Below are positions 1 to 7,916 of a stretch of 24,419 bases of DNA, one piece after another. The notes beneath the pieces were generated by a model. The model saw nothing but the letters and a program-made list of their open reading frames with translations. It had not been told where the DNA came from and ran no database searches. The DNA comes from CAZVYN01 sp964631125. Its GTDB lineage: Bacteria > Eisenbacteria > RBG-16-71-46 > CAIMUX01. A program made the translations under genes and the position numbers. The DNA is taken from assembly GCA_964631125.1 (NCBI GenBank), contig CAZVYN010000065.1:1-24419 (forward strand), given 5' to 3'. Every line of letters starts with the position of its first letter. Positions within the stretch are counted from its first letter, which is position 1.

Positions 1-2
1 GG

Positions 3-92
3 GAAGGCATTCCGGTAGGGAGCATCGGCCCGACTCGCGCCCGTTGCATCGAGAAGGCGCGACGCATCTTCGAGGATCAAGGCTGGGTGTGA
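3..92 (+). CDS. ECF/sigma-70 family RNA polymerase sigma factor, C-terminal end (partial)
   Basis: Reading frame 3 from the left edge ends at a TGA (90-92) and encodes 29 residues that include IPVGSIGPTRARCIEKARR. This is the recognition-helix end of sigma region 4.2 in ECF sigma factors, where the family usually reads IPVGSIGPTRARxLxxLR. The rest of the gene lies outside the window. In the full protein this segment would contact the -35 element. It precedes the zinc-motif protein by 127 bases and reads in the same direction as the CHAT gene, so it is probably the first known member of that cluster. The length is short, but the motif is very characteristic; the exact ECF group cannot be told. 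Confidence 0.72.
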   Translation, partial: EGIPVGSIGPTRARCIEKARRIFEDQGWV

Positions 93-208
93 CGTCGGCG
101 ATGTATCTGGACAAGGGTTCGGGCGACCCCTCAATGGACGGTGGGATCCGAGCGGCGCGAACGGCGGCCGCCCGGCGAGGAGGTCGGCGACGAGCCGCCC
201 GGCGAAAA

Positions 209-213
209 GGGAG
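209..213 (+). promoter_or_regulatory. Ribosome binding site that favours the ATG at 220
   Basis: GGGAG (within AAAAGGGAG, 205-213) abuts the ATG at 214 with no spacer but lies 6 bases before the in-frame ATG at 220. The later ATG is therefore the better start. Confidence 0.6.
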
Positions 214-219
214 ATGAGC

Positions 220-876
220 ATGGCCGATCACTCCAGTCCCGAAGCCCTGGTCCGCTGGGTCGAGGCAGAGCAACAAGGCGCGCCGATCGAACCGGTTGAT
301 CGCCGCCATATCGACGACGATGGTTGCGCTCTCTGTCGGGATCGACTCGCGGCCACGCGGGTGGTGTACCTCGCATTCCAGGCAGCGCCCCTCACGTCGC
401 CGCCTCCAGCTTGGTCGGAGCGGGCGCTGGAGAGGTTGCGTGCGTCCGGTGAGCGCGCTCCCGCTAGGTCCCGTCTCGTGCGGGCGGTCAAACAAGCGGT
501 CGAGGAAATCGCGGCGGCGCTCAGGCTCGATACACACGCCGGAACGCTGCTGCCCGGGATCCGAGGAGCGATGACCGTCGGCGCGCGACAGATGTTGTTC
601 GAAGCGAAGGAAGCTCGGATCCACCTCAGAATCGTCGAAGTAAGTGCGCGTCGCTTCCAGATCGAGGGACAGGTCGTGCCGGAGCCCGGACTCGCCGAAC
701 TCGAAACTGGACTCGCTCTCCTCCGCTCCGGAAAGAAGACGTTGCGCTCTCCGCTGTCGATTCACGGCGAGTTCGCGTTCCAGGAAGTCCCCGCGGGAAT
801 CGTGTCGCTCCGCATCGAGTGCGGGGCTCGCGCCCTGCTGGTCGAGTCCTTCACCCTGGCGGGGCCGGAGAGCTGA
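220..876 (+). CDS. Anti-sigma-like zinc-motif protein with a C-terminal beta-sandwich-like region (hypothetical)
   Basis: A 218-residue protein; the ATG at 220 is chosen over 214 because of the Shine-Dalgarno spacing. Residues 29-44 read RHIDDDGCALCRDRLA. This resembles the zinc anti-sigma (ZAS) signature H-x3-C-x2-C and the usual CRARLA that follows, but here the spacing is H30-x5-C36-x2-C39. Residues about 110-218 look like a small all-beta fold (alternating hydrophobics, then GEFAFQEVPAGIVSLRI), similar to carboxypeptidase-regulatory-like repeats. There is no transmembrane segment, so it would act in the cytosol. It lies between the sigma factor remnant and the CHAT gene, and ends 15 bases before the CHAT start. 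By position and motif it may bind the sigma factor, or be a partner or substrate of the CHAT protease. That role is inference; the beta region could also be a sensor. Confidence 0.6.
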   Translation: MADHSSPEALVRWVEAEQQGAPIEPVDRRHIDDDGCALCRDRLAATRVVYLAFQAAPLTSPPPAWSERALERLRASGERAPARSRLVRAVKQAVEEIAAALRLDTHAGTLLPGIRGAMTVGARQMLFEAKEARIHLRIVEVSARRFQIEGQVVPEPGLAELETGLALLRSGKKTLRSPLSIHGEFAFQEVPAGIVSLRIECGARALLVESFTLAGPES

Positions 877-891
877 GACCGAAGTCGCACC

Positions 892-3810
892 GTGACGACA
901 CTTCTTCCCACAGTCGAGGAGACCTCGATCGCGCGAGTCGCGGACGGCTGGACGCCCGTGCGGTTGATCGAAGGCGCCGCGAGCAATCTCCCGCGGGCGG
1001 CTTCCGAGTGTTCGACGGCGGAAGCCATCGCGCTCGCCGCCGGAATGCGGGAGGAGGCCAGCCGACACTATTCCAGCGACGCACAGAAGGCGCGACGCAT
1101 CGGCCGACGCGCGATCGAGTGGGGACACGCGGTCGACCATCCCGTGGCGGTGGCGTGGGGGCTGCGAACCGCCGCCGAGGCGAACGTAGTCTCCGGGAGG
1201 ATCCGAGAGGCTGCGGAGTCGTACGCGCTCGCGGTGCGGGTGCTGAGCCGGTCTCGGGCGCCCCAACTCCTCGGTCAACTCCTCGTCGGTCGCCTCCACG
1301 TTCTCGCGCTGCTCGGCCGGCATCGGGAGGCCGAACGCACGGCTCAGCGAGCGCGAGGATTGCTGGAGAGCGTCGGAGATCACGCCTACCTCGCGAAGTT
1401 GGCGATGAATCGTGGGAACGCATTCTTCCAGCGGGACCAGCACGCGAAGGCGCTGGCTGAGTGGAACCGCGCCGCCGCTCTCTTCCGTGAACTGGGCGTC
1501 AGGGACGAGGCGGTGCTGGGACTCGAAACGAACCGCGCGGTCGCGCTGACCCAGCTCGACCGACACGATGAAGCCGTGGCGCTCTTCCACGACCTGGAAG
1601 CCGAATGCGCGAGTCGACATTTGGAGCTGCTCCTGGCGCAGGTGCGAATGAACGCCGCCTATGTCCACTTGCTGCGCGCCGAGTTCGACCTGGCGCTGCG
1701 GCTCCTCGCCGGGGCGACGACCTACTTCCGCTCGACTCGGCATCCCGCGTTCCTGGCCTCGAGCCTGCTCAATCGCGGCGAGATCTACCAGCAGCTCAAT
1801 CTCCATCGCGAGGCGGCGGAACTGGCGGACGAGGCCGCGCCGAGTTTCCGCGCGGAGGGAATGCGCTATGACGAGGCGCTTGCGCTCGGACAGATCGCGC
1901 ATGCCTGGCTGCTCCTGGGGGACGTCGCCGCCGCGGGGCGGGCGGTGCGTCGCGCGCGCACGCTCTTCGAGCGGGAGGAGAATGCGCCGCGCGTTGCCTT
2001 GATGCAGTTGTCGGGCGCAGCGGTCCTGGCGCGCGCGGGCCGAACCGCCGCGGCCGTTTCCGAGGCGAAGATCGGAGCGGCGAGCTTCCGTCGGCTCGGA
2101 CTCGTCCGTTGGGAGGCCGCCGCCGAGGTTCTCTTGGCCCAACTCGACCCTGCCCGAGGACGAGCGGGGCGACTGAAGCGACTGCTGGCCCGGATGCCGC
2201 GGCACATCTACCCGATCTCACGCTACCGCGTGTCCGCAGCCCTCGGCGCCGCGCTGGAGGAAGAGCACAGCGATGGGGCTGCGGCGCGGGCGTATCGCCG
2301 CGCGATCGACGAGCTGGAGTCGATGCGGGCGCGCATCCCGACGGAGGACTCGAAGATCGCGTTCCTCGGGGACAAGGCGGAACTCTACGACCGAGTGCTG
2401 CGGATCGAACTCTCACGGGTGAAGCCGTCGACCGAGCGGCTCTTCGATTGGATGGAGCGGGCGCGCGCGCAGAGTCTGTGGGACCGGATGCGCGACCCGG
2501 CGACCAGGGCTCTCCCGACTGATTTGGCGGTGCTGACGCCGGAGGCCGAACGCTCGAGGCGCCATCTTGCCTGGCTGCACGCTCGACTCTCGCGCGCGGA
2601 GCTGGGAGGCGCTGCCGAGCAGGCCAACGTGCATCGCTTGCGACGTTCTCTCGGCGCGTCCGAGGCGCGATGGGACCGAATGCTCAGAGACCGGGAGGAA
2701 GCATGCCCGACCGGAGCTGGTCGGAAGCGCACCGCCGGCGTCTCGGGCTCTATCTCGATCGATACCGTCGCTCGATCCCTACCGTCGGGCTGGGGGTACG
2801 TCTCGTTCCATCTGGCCCGACAGGCGGCGTTGGCGATCGCGGTCACATCGTCAGGCGCGGTCTGTCGGCGGCTCGACCCGCGCACTGCCGAAACCGTGTC
2901 TCGTTTGGCGGATCGCCTGGACTTCCAATGGGGCGCGGCGGCCCTGTCCAGCGCCCGCGGTCAGAGCGGCGGGCTCGATCGGTTGCGCGACTCAGCCGAC
3001 GACCTCCTTCGCCAGCTCGACGCGGTGCTCTGGCAACCGCTGGTGGACGCGGGACTCCCGCCGGGTCACGACTGGATCGTTTCGCCCCACGGCCCTGCTC
3101 ATCGGGTGCCATTTCCGGCCTTGTTGGGGCCTCGCGGGTATAGGGCCGAGGAGAGCGCATTCTCCGTTGCCCCGAGCGCCCGCATCTGGAGAACCCTGCC
3201 GAGTCTCCGGCGAGATCGGCGGGCTTGGCTCGGAGGCCTCCGGTCCGAGGCGCTGCCCCAAGTCCCCGAAGAGATCGCGCGGATCGGCCGTCACCTGGCA
3301 AGTTGGGATGTGACGAGCGATCATTCTCCTGTTCGCAGTGCGTTCCTCGGCGCGGCGCGCGACGCTTCGATCATCCATCTCGCAGCTCACGGTGTGCTTC
3401 GCCCCGACAACCCGTACTATTCCTTTATCGAGTTGGCTGACGGACCGCTCTTCGTCCACGACCTGGCGGGGCTCGAACTTTCGGGGGCAGCCGTGGTCCT
3501 GACCGCTTGCTCGTCCGGCCGAGGCGCCGCGCCGGCCGGCGACGAGTGGATCGGGCTGGCGCGCGGTTTCCTCCAAGCGGGGGCGAGCGCGGTGATCGCC
3601 AGTCTGTGGCCGATCGCGGAAGAACCGACGCTCGCGTTGATGGACACGTTCTACGATGCGATCGCTGGCGGCGAGTCGGCGCCGCGCGCACTCGCCAGCG
3701 CGATGCGCGCGGTTCGGGGCTCGCACTCGCACCCCTGGCAATGGGCCTCGTTCGCCTGTCTGGGTGGGACGCCGGCCCAGCCGCCGGAACGGGCAGATGC
3801 ACGCAGTTGA
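892..3810 (+). CDS. TPR-CHAT domain protein (caspase-like cysteine protease)
   Basis: A 972-residue protein starting at GTG 892, with a weak GAAG site 7 bases upstream; the next Met lies well inside the first helices. Residues about 55-460 hold roughly nine TPR-like helical hairpins (for example near NRGNAFFQRDQHAKALAEW and NRGEIYQQLNLHREAAEL). Residues about 513-530 contain the ERARAQSLWDRM stretch commonly found just before CHAT domains. The CHAT domain spans about 630-965. Its His is in HLAAHG (His833) and its Cys in VVLTACSSGRG (Cys873), so the clan CD dyad is intact. CHAT proteins are cytosolic proteases or signalling scaffolds gated by their TPR region. The gene is flanked by a sigma factor/zinc-motif pair upstream and a subtilisin 49 bases downstream. 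Family assignment is secure; the substrate is unknown, and the zinc-motif neighbour or the sigma system are candidates. Confidence 0.92.
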   Translation: MTTLLPTVEETSIARVADGWTPVRLIEGAASNLPRAASECSTAEAIALAAGMREEASRHYSSDAQKARRIGRRAIEWGHAVDHPVAVAWGLRTAAEANVVSGRIREAAESYALAVRVLSRSRAPQLLGQLLVGRLHVLALLGRHREAERTAQRARGLLESVGDHAYLAKLAMNRGNAFFQRDQHAKALAEWNRAAALFRELGVRDEAVLGLETNRAVALTQLDRHDEAVALFHDLEAECASRHLELLLAQVRMNAAYVHLLRAEFDLALRLLAGATTYFRSTRHPAFLASSLLNRGEIYQQLNLHREAAELADEAAPSFRAEGMRYDEALALGQIAHAWLLLGDVAAAGRAVRRARTLFEREENAPRVALMQLSGAAVLARAGRTAAAVSEAKIGAASFRRLGLVRWEAAAEVLLAQLDPARGRAGRLKRLLARMPRHIYPISRYRVSAALGAALEEEHSDGAAARAYRRAIDELESMRARIPTEDSKIAFLGDKAELYDRVLRIELSRVKPSTERLFDWMERARAQSLWDRMRDPATRALPTDLAVLTPEAERSRRHLAWLHARLSRAELGGAAEQANVHRLRRSLGASEARWDRMLRDREEACPTGAGRKRTAGVSGSISIDTVARSLPSGWGYVSFHLARQAALAIAVTSSGAVCRRLDPRTAETVSRLADRLDFQWGAAALSSARGQSGGLDRLRDSADDLLRQLDAVLWQPLVDAGLPPGHDWIVSPHGPAHRVPFPALLGPRGYRAEESAFSVAPSARIWRTLPSLRRDRRAWLGGLRSEALPQVPEEIARIGRHLASWDVTSDHSPVRSAFLGAARDASIIHLAAHGVLRPDNPYYSFIELADGPLFVHDLAGLELSGAAVVLTACSSGRGAAPAGDEWIGLARGFLQAGASAVIASLWPIAEEPTLALMDTFYDAIAGGESAPRALASAMRAVRGSHSHPWQWASFACLGGTPAQPPERADARS

Positions 3811-3859
3811 CAGACACCGAGGGCGTTGGGCGCCCGCGCACCCGCGAGGAGTTTCACTC

Positions 3860-5377
3860 ATGGCCCGCTTCGACCTAGCCCACGCTCCCCGGGCTCGAAC
3901 CGCCCCGCTCATCGCATGCTGCTCGCTCCTCCTCGGGGCGCACGCAGCGCGGGCCGACTACGAGAGCGGCGAACTGCAGCTCATCCTCGCGCCGGGGGTC
4001 GAGATCGAGACGATCCATCAGCGGTATGGCACGACCACTCTGGAGGCCCTGCCTCCCCTTTACCTGGTCTCGCTGCCGGAAGGGACCACTGAGGACGCCC
4101 TGGAGCCGATCTTCGACTCCGACCCCGACATCATCGAAGCGGAGTTCGCGTTCAGGGACGAGACGCCCGAGGCCATCCGGCAGATGGTGGTCGCCGCGCT
4201 CGGCGGGACCCTTGATGACTATGTCGACCAGCGACTCGTCTCGCGACTCCACCTGGCCGATGCTCATGCGCACTCGATCGGAGAGAACGTGGTCGTGGCC
4301 GTGCTCGACTCCGGCGTGCTTGCGTCACACCCGGCGCTCGCCGGATTCATCGAACCCGGCGGGTGGGATTTCATCGACGGGGACGCCGATCCGACCGACT
4401 CGACGAACGGGATCGACGACGATGGCGACGGCCAGACTGACGAAGGCGCGGGGCACGGCACGATGGTGGCGGGCATCGTCCACCTGGTGGCGCCGGGCGC
4501 TCGCATCCTCCCGATCCGCGTGCTCGACGACGAGGGACGCGGCGACTCGTTCCATGTGGCGGCGGGGATCCGATGGGCCGTCGATCACGGCGCCGACGTG
4601 ATCAATCTGAGCCTGGGTCTGGAGGAATCGTCTTCGATCATCAATCATGAGATGAGCGCCGCCGCGCTCCTCCAGATTCCCCTCGTCTCCGCCGCGGGGA
4701 ACGACGCTCAGGAGGGGACCCTCTATCCGTCACGCGACAGCGACGTCATCGGTGTGACCGCCCTCGATTCCTCGGATGTGAAGGCTGATTTTTCGAACTA
4801 CGACGGAGACGTCGATTTGGCCGCCCCTGGCGTCGGCATCATCGCGCCTTTCTTCGATGGCGAGTACGCCATCGGCGCAGGCACCTCGTTCGCCGCCCCG
4901 TTCGTGGCGGGACAGTGCGCGCTGATCCTCTCGCTCAATCCCGACCTCACCAAGGAGCAGGTCGAGGCGACCGCCGAGCTGGGCGTCGCCGGCATCTACA
5001 ATCTTCCCGGCAACGAACCCTACGAGGACGAGCTCGGCAGCGGCAGATTCGATGCGTTGCAGACCTTGTTGTCCACCCCGATAGCGGCCGACGCGCCCGG
5101 GGGCGCCTGGCCCGGCCGACCGACCTTGGTCCAGATCCTGCCGAATCCGTCCTCGCCCGGGACCGAGGTGCAGATCTCGATGTCCACGGGCGGTTCTTCC
5201 CCCGTCGAATGGTCCATCTTCGATGCGACCGGGAGGACCCTTCGTACGTTGTCCTCCGACTCCCCTGGAGTCACCTGGGACGGACGGGACGCCCGCGGAC
5301 GACTGGCGCCCGCCGGGGCGTACTTCCTCGGCGCTCGAGGGTTTCTGTTGTCGGCTCGACTGATCCGAACTCGCTGA
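3860..5377 (+). CDS. Exported S8 family subtilisin-like serine protease with C-terminal FlgD-Ig-like domain
   Basis: A 505-residue protein. The ATG at 3860 has GAGGAG (3846-3851) 8 bases upstream and is followed by a Sec signal peptide (hydrophobic LIACCSLLLGAHA, likely cleavage after ARA), so longer upstream frames are discarded. Residues about 33-105 resemble a subtilisin propeptide. The catalytic domain is about 135-400, with Asp150 (VLDSGV), His199 (GHGTMVAG), the oxyanion Asn281 (AAGND) and Ser343 (GTSFAAP), all present. A DDDGDG stretch just before the His could bind calcium. Residues about 425-505 form a FlgD-Ig/sorting-type domain (PNPSSPG, FDATGRTLR, WDGRDARG, AGAYF). It should act outside the inner membrane, perhaps anchored at or passed through the outer membrane. 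It follows the CHAT gene by 49 bases and may be co-transcribed with it. Confidence 0.93.
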   Translation: MARFDLAHAPRARTAPLIACCSLLLGAHAARADYESGELQLILAPGVEIETIHQRYGTTTLEALPPLYLVSLPEGTTEDALEPIFDSDPDIIEAEFAFRDETPEAIRQMVVAALGGTLDDYVDQRLVSRLHLADAHAHSIGENVVVAVLDSGVLASHPALAGFIEPGGWDFIDGDADPTDSTNGIDDDGDGQTDEGAGHGTMVAGIVHLVAPGARILPIRVLDDEGRGDSFHVAAGIRWAVDHGADVINLSLGLEESSSIINHEMSAAALLQIPLVSAAGNDAQEGTLYPSRDSDVIGVTALDSSDVKADFSNYDGDVDLAAPGVGIIAPFFDGEYAIGAGTSFAAPFVAGQCALILSLNPDLTKEQVEATAELGVAGIYNLPGNEPYEDELGSGRFDALQTLLSTPIAADAPGGAWPGRPTLVQILPNPSSPGTEVQISMSTGGSSPVEWSIFDATGRTLRTLSSDSPGVTWDGRDARGRLAPAGAYFLGARGFLLSARLIRTR

Positions 5378-5436
5378 CCGATCCGCCTTCGCGGAACCCT
5401 GACAAGACCTGTATCAGATCCACGAGGTCGCCGACT

Positions 5437-5458
5437 CCTTCTCGTCTCGACGAGGAGG
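5437..5458 (+). promoter_or_regulatory. Predicted hairpin that hides the Shine-Dalgarno of the glycosyltransferase gene
   Basis: CCTTCTCGT (5437-5445) pairs with ACGAGGAGG (5450-5458) around a CTCG loop. This gives 9 base pairs with one T-G wobble (5440/5455). The right arm contains the whole AGGAGG (5453-5458) that lies 4 bases before the ATG at 5463. The folded RNA would block ribosome access, so opening it could be a control point. Base pairing is seen directly; regulation is inference. Confidence 0.45.
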
Positions 5459-5462
5459 GTGC

Positions 5463-7868
5463 ATGTCGCCGACCGCCACAGTTCGCATCTTGATGTATTC
5501 GCACGACACGTACGGCTTGGGCCACCTGAGCCGCACGCTGCGTATCGCCCGCGCGATTCGTGCTCGTTTCGAGCGCGCCTCGATCTTGGTGCTCTCGGGC
5601 TCGCCGGTGGCGCCCTATGTGCCTTTGCCGCCCGGCGCCGACCTGATCAAGTTCCCGTCGGTCGAGAAGGCGGGTGACGACCGGTATCGATCGCGGGATC
5701 TCGAGGTGGAGTTCGCTCAGATCCGCCTCATGCGCCGCGAGCTGATCCGGAGCACCGCCGAGACCTTCCAACCGCACCTCGTCCTCGTCGACAACGTCCC
5801 CTTGGGGATGAAAGGCGAACTCGTCCCGGCGCTGGACCAGCTGCGCGCGGCAAGTCCGCAGGCGAAGATCGTCCTCGACCTGCGCGACGTCCTCGACGCC
5901 CCGGCGTCGATCCGCGCCGCCTGGGAGCGAGACGGGATCGACGATGCACTCCTGCGCTACTACGACCGCATCTTCATCTTCGGCGATCCCACCGTCTTCG
6001 ATGCGATTGCCGCCTACAGACTCCCCCCCGATCGCACCCGACACCTCGGATACCTCTCCCCGCGCGAGCCCCGGCGAGGGAGTACAGAGCGGAACGAGGT
6101 CCGCCCGATGGAGAATGGAACGAATGGGGCCGGCCCCTGCGAGCCGCCCCCGCACCGTATCCTCGTGACCGCTGGAGGCGGCGGCGATGGGTTCTCGTTC
6201 CTCGACGAAACGCTGCGAGGTTTGTCGCTCCTGCAGCGCTGGCGCGGCGAGCGAGGCGACGCCCGGCGGATCCAGGTCGAGATCGTGACCGGGCCGCTCA
6301 TGGACGCCGACGAACGCCGCGTCCTCGCTGCGCACGCGGGGACGGTGGGCGCCCAAGTGAGCGAGTTCATCGCCGATCTGCCGGATCGGATGGCGGCGGC
6401 GGATCTCGTCATCGCGATGGCTGGCTACAACACCTGCTGCGAACTGTTGTCGCACGCTCGCGCCGCGTTGCTCCTTCCGCGCGTTGCTCCTCGACGCGAG
6501 CAGATCCTAAGGGCCGAGGCCTTGGCGGCCCGTGGGATCTGGACCGTCCTGTCGCCGGAAGATGCGAGCCCGCGTTCGATCGCCGAAGCGGTCGAGCAGC
6601 TCCTCGGCCCGAACGGCGCCCGGATCGCCGAGGGAACTCTCCCCGACATGGGCGGGCTGGCGCGGCTGACCGAAGAGTTGGCCGAGTTGTGCCCCGAACT
6701 CCTCGGAGCTGACACTCCTCCAGACCTCGAAGCCTCCATCGTCGATCGACCGGAGCCCGCGCCAGCGGCTCGTGACAGTTCCTTCCTCATGCGCGCAGTC
6801 GACGCCATCGGTCTCCCCCCGGCGCTGGTCCCCGCCTTCCATTGGCCGGGCACCGCGTTCTCCGCACTGCTCCTGACCGTCGGGGCCGGGCTCTGTAGCG
6901 GCGCGACCCTCCGACCCGACAGCTTCGGCGGATCCTTCGTAGTCGGACGAGACGCGAACGTCCTCTCGTCCTCCGACGCCGAGAAGCGGGCGTTCGAGTC
7001 GAACAGCCCCAACGCCTGGTTCGAGGTCGACCGCCTCGACGATACGCAGGGGCGACTCGCGCTCTGGTCGCGCTGGAAGCTTCCGTCGTTCTACAAGACG
7101 GCCCGCGTCGGACTGGACTACCGCAGGAGCGAATACAGACACGCCGAGATCCTCGGGCGCGATCGCTTCGCCTTCGATGTGAAACAGAAGTTACCTGGCG
7201 AGAGCGTGCTCGACTTCGAGGCGAGCTACGAACCACAGGTCTACATGCGTCATCGGGTCGACAAGGATGCGCCCGCGGGCGCGCCCCGCTTCCGCCCCGA
7301 AGCGTACCGCGTCCTCTCTTTCGGCCTCTCGCACACGAGGCCGCTCGCCACGGAACTCGCCTTCACGATCGGCTTCGACCGAGAGCTCGAGCGGGCGACG
7401 AGGTGGTTCCGAGAACGAGAGCGCGCGCGAAACGAGGGCTACCTCAGACTAACCACCCTGATGACGACGGGCCTCGGGCTGCGCTCCAAGTACGGCTACG
7501 CGGCCGCGAATTCGCGCAATCGCCCCGACCTGGGATCGGATCTGGGCTACCACGAGCACGTCCTCGGCCTCGGGTTGGATGCGGAGACCTTGCGCTGGGG
7601 CGGCCCCTGGCAAGTGGCGCTCGACGCCACCCTGAAGCTCCGTCACTACACGACCGGCGATCGGAGCGACACCTCGCGATTCGATCGCGACGACCGCACC
7701 CATGCACTCAGCGCCCGCCTGACCTGGGCGCGCCGCGCAGTAGCGCCGTTCTTGTTGATCGAAGGTGGAGGCAGGCGGATCGATCTCCCGCCCGGAGCGA
7801 CCGCGGACAGCGACGAGTCCGAGTACGACGATTCTTTCATGGCCAGCGGAATCGCCTGGCAGTTCTAG
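5463..7868 (+). CDS. COG4671-type GT-B glycosyltransferase in one frame with an outer-membrane beta-barrel domain
   Basis: An 801-residue open frame. Residues 1 to about 405 match the COG4671 predicted glycosyltransferases (MurG-like GT-B): ILMYSHDTYGLGHLSRT at the N-terminus and MAGYNTCCELLSHARA (from Met319) followed by LPRVAPRREQ in the nucleotide-sugar half. These enzymes are cytosolic or membrane-peripheral. After a Pro/Ala-rich linker comes Met443, then a hydrophobic stretch (about 464-481, FSALLLTVGAGLCSGA) that looks like a signal peptide or anchor. Residues about 483-801 have alternating aromatic/hydrophobic strands and end in GIAWQF, a typical beta-signal with terminal Phe. Two such parts cannot work in one place as a single chain, so internal initiation near 6789 (no good RBS seen there), processing, or an accidental fusion is possible. 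The start at 5463 has AGGAGG 4 bases upstream. It is the first gene of the glycan cluster. Confidence 0.85.
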   Translation: MSPTATVRILMYSHDTYGLGHLSRTLRIARAIRARFERASILVLSGSPVAPYVPLPPGADLIKFPSVEKAGDDRYRSRDLEVEFAQIRLMRRELIRSTAETFQPHLVLVDNVPLGMKGELVPALDQLRAASPQAKIVLDLRDVLDAPASIRAAWERDGIDDALLRYYDRIFIFGDPTVFDAIAAYRLPPDRTRHLGYLSPREPRRGSTERNEVRPMENGTNGAGPCEPPPHRILVTAGGGGDGFSFLDETLRGLSLLQRWRGERGDARRIQVEIVTGPLMDADERRVLAAHAGTVGAQVSEFIADLPDRMAAADLVIAMAGYNTCCELLSHARAALLLPRVAPRREQILRAEALAARGIWTVLSPEDASPRSIAEAVEQLLGPNGARIAEGTLPDMGGLARLTEELAELCPELLGADTPPDLEASIVDRPEPAPAARDSSFLMRAVDAIGLPPALVPAFHWPGTAFSALLLTVGAGLCSGATLRPDSFGGSFVVGRDANVLSSSDAEKRAFESNSPNAWFEVDRLDDTQGRLALWSRWKLPSFYKTARVGLDYRRSEYRHAEILGRDRFAFDVKQKLPGESVLDFEASYEPQVYMRHRVDKDAPAGAPRFRPEAYRVLSFGLSHTRPLATELAFTIGFDRELERATRWFRERERARNEGYLRLTTLMTTGLGLRSKYGYAAANSRNRPDLGSDLGYHEHVLGLGLDAETLRWGGPWQVALDATLKLRHYTTGDRSDTSRFDRDDRTHALSARLTWARRAVAPFLLIEGGGRRIDLPPGATADSDESEYDDSFMASGIAWQF

Positions 7869-7873
7869 ATCCC

Positions 7874-7893
7874 GCGCGCGGACTTCCGCGCGC
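7874..7893 (+). other. GC-rich stem-loop between two genes
   Basis: GCGCGCGG (7874-7881) pairs perfectly with CCGCGCGC (7886-7893) around an ACTT loop, just after the stop at 7868 and before the RBS at 7906. No T-run follows, so it is not a standard intrinsic terminator. It could stabilise a 3' end, attenuate transcription, or terminate weakly. Confidence 0.4.
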
Positions 7894-7905
7894 CCGCAAC
7901 CAATC

Positions 7906-7910
7906 GGAGG
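7906..7910 (+). promoter_or_regulatory. Ribosome binding site that favours the ATG at 7917
   Basis: GGAGG abuts the ATG at 7911 but sits 6 bases before the in-frame ATG at 7917, making the latter the better start. Confidence 0.6.
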
Positions 7911-7916
7911 ATGGGA

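Noticed and set aside
3807..3812. TTGACA as a -35 promoter element before the subtilisin gene
   Set aside because: No -10-like sequence is found at suitable spacing, and the motif lies over the CHAT stop codon.
3656..3859. Longer start for the subtilisin
   Set aside because: It overlaps the CHAT gene and would bury the signal peptide; GAGGAG fits the ATG at 3860.
5271..6455. Minus-strand open frame of 394 codons
   Set aside because: It is the complement of the glycosyltransferase and has no motif or RBS.
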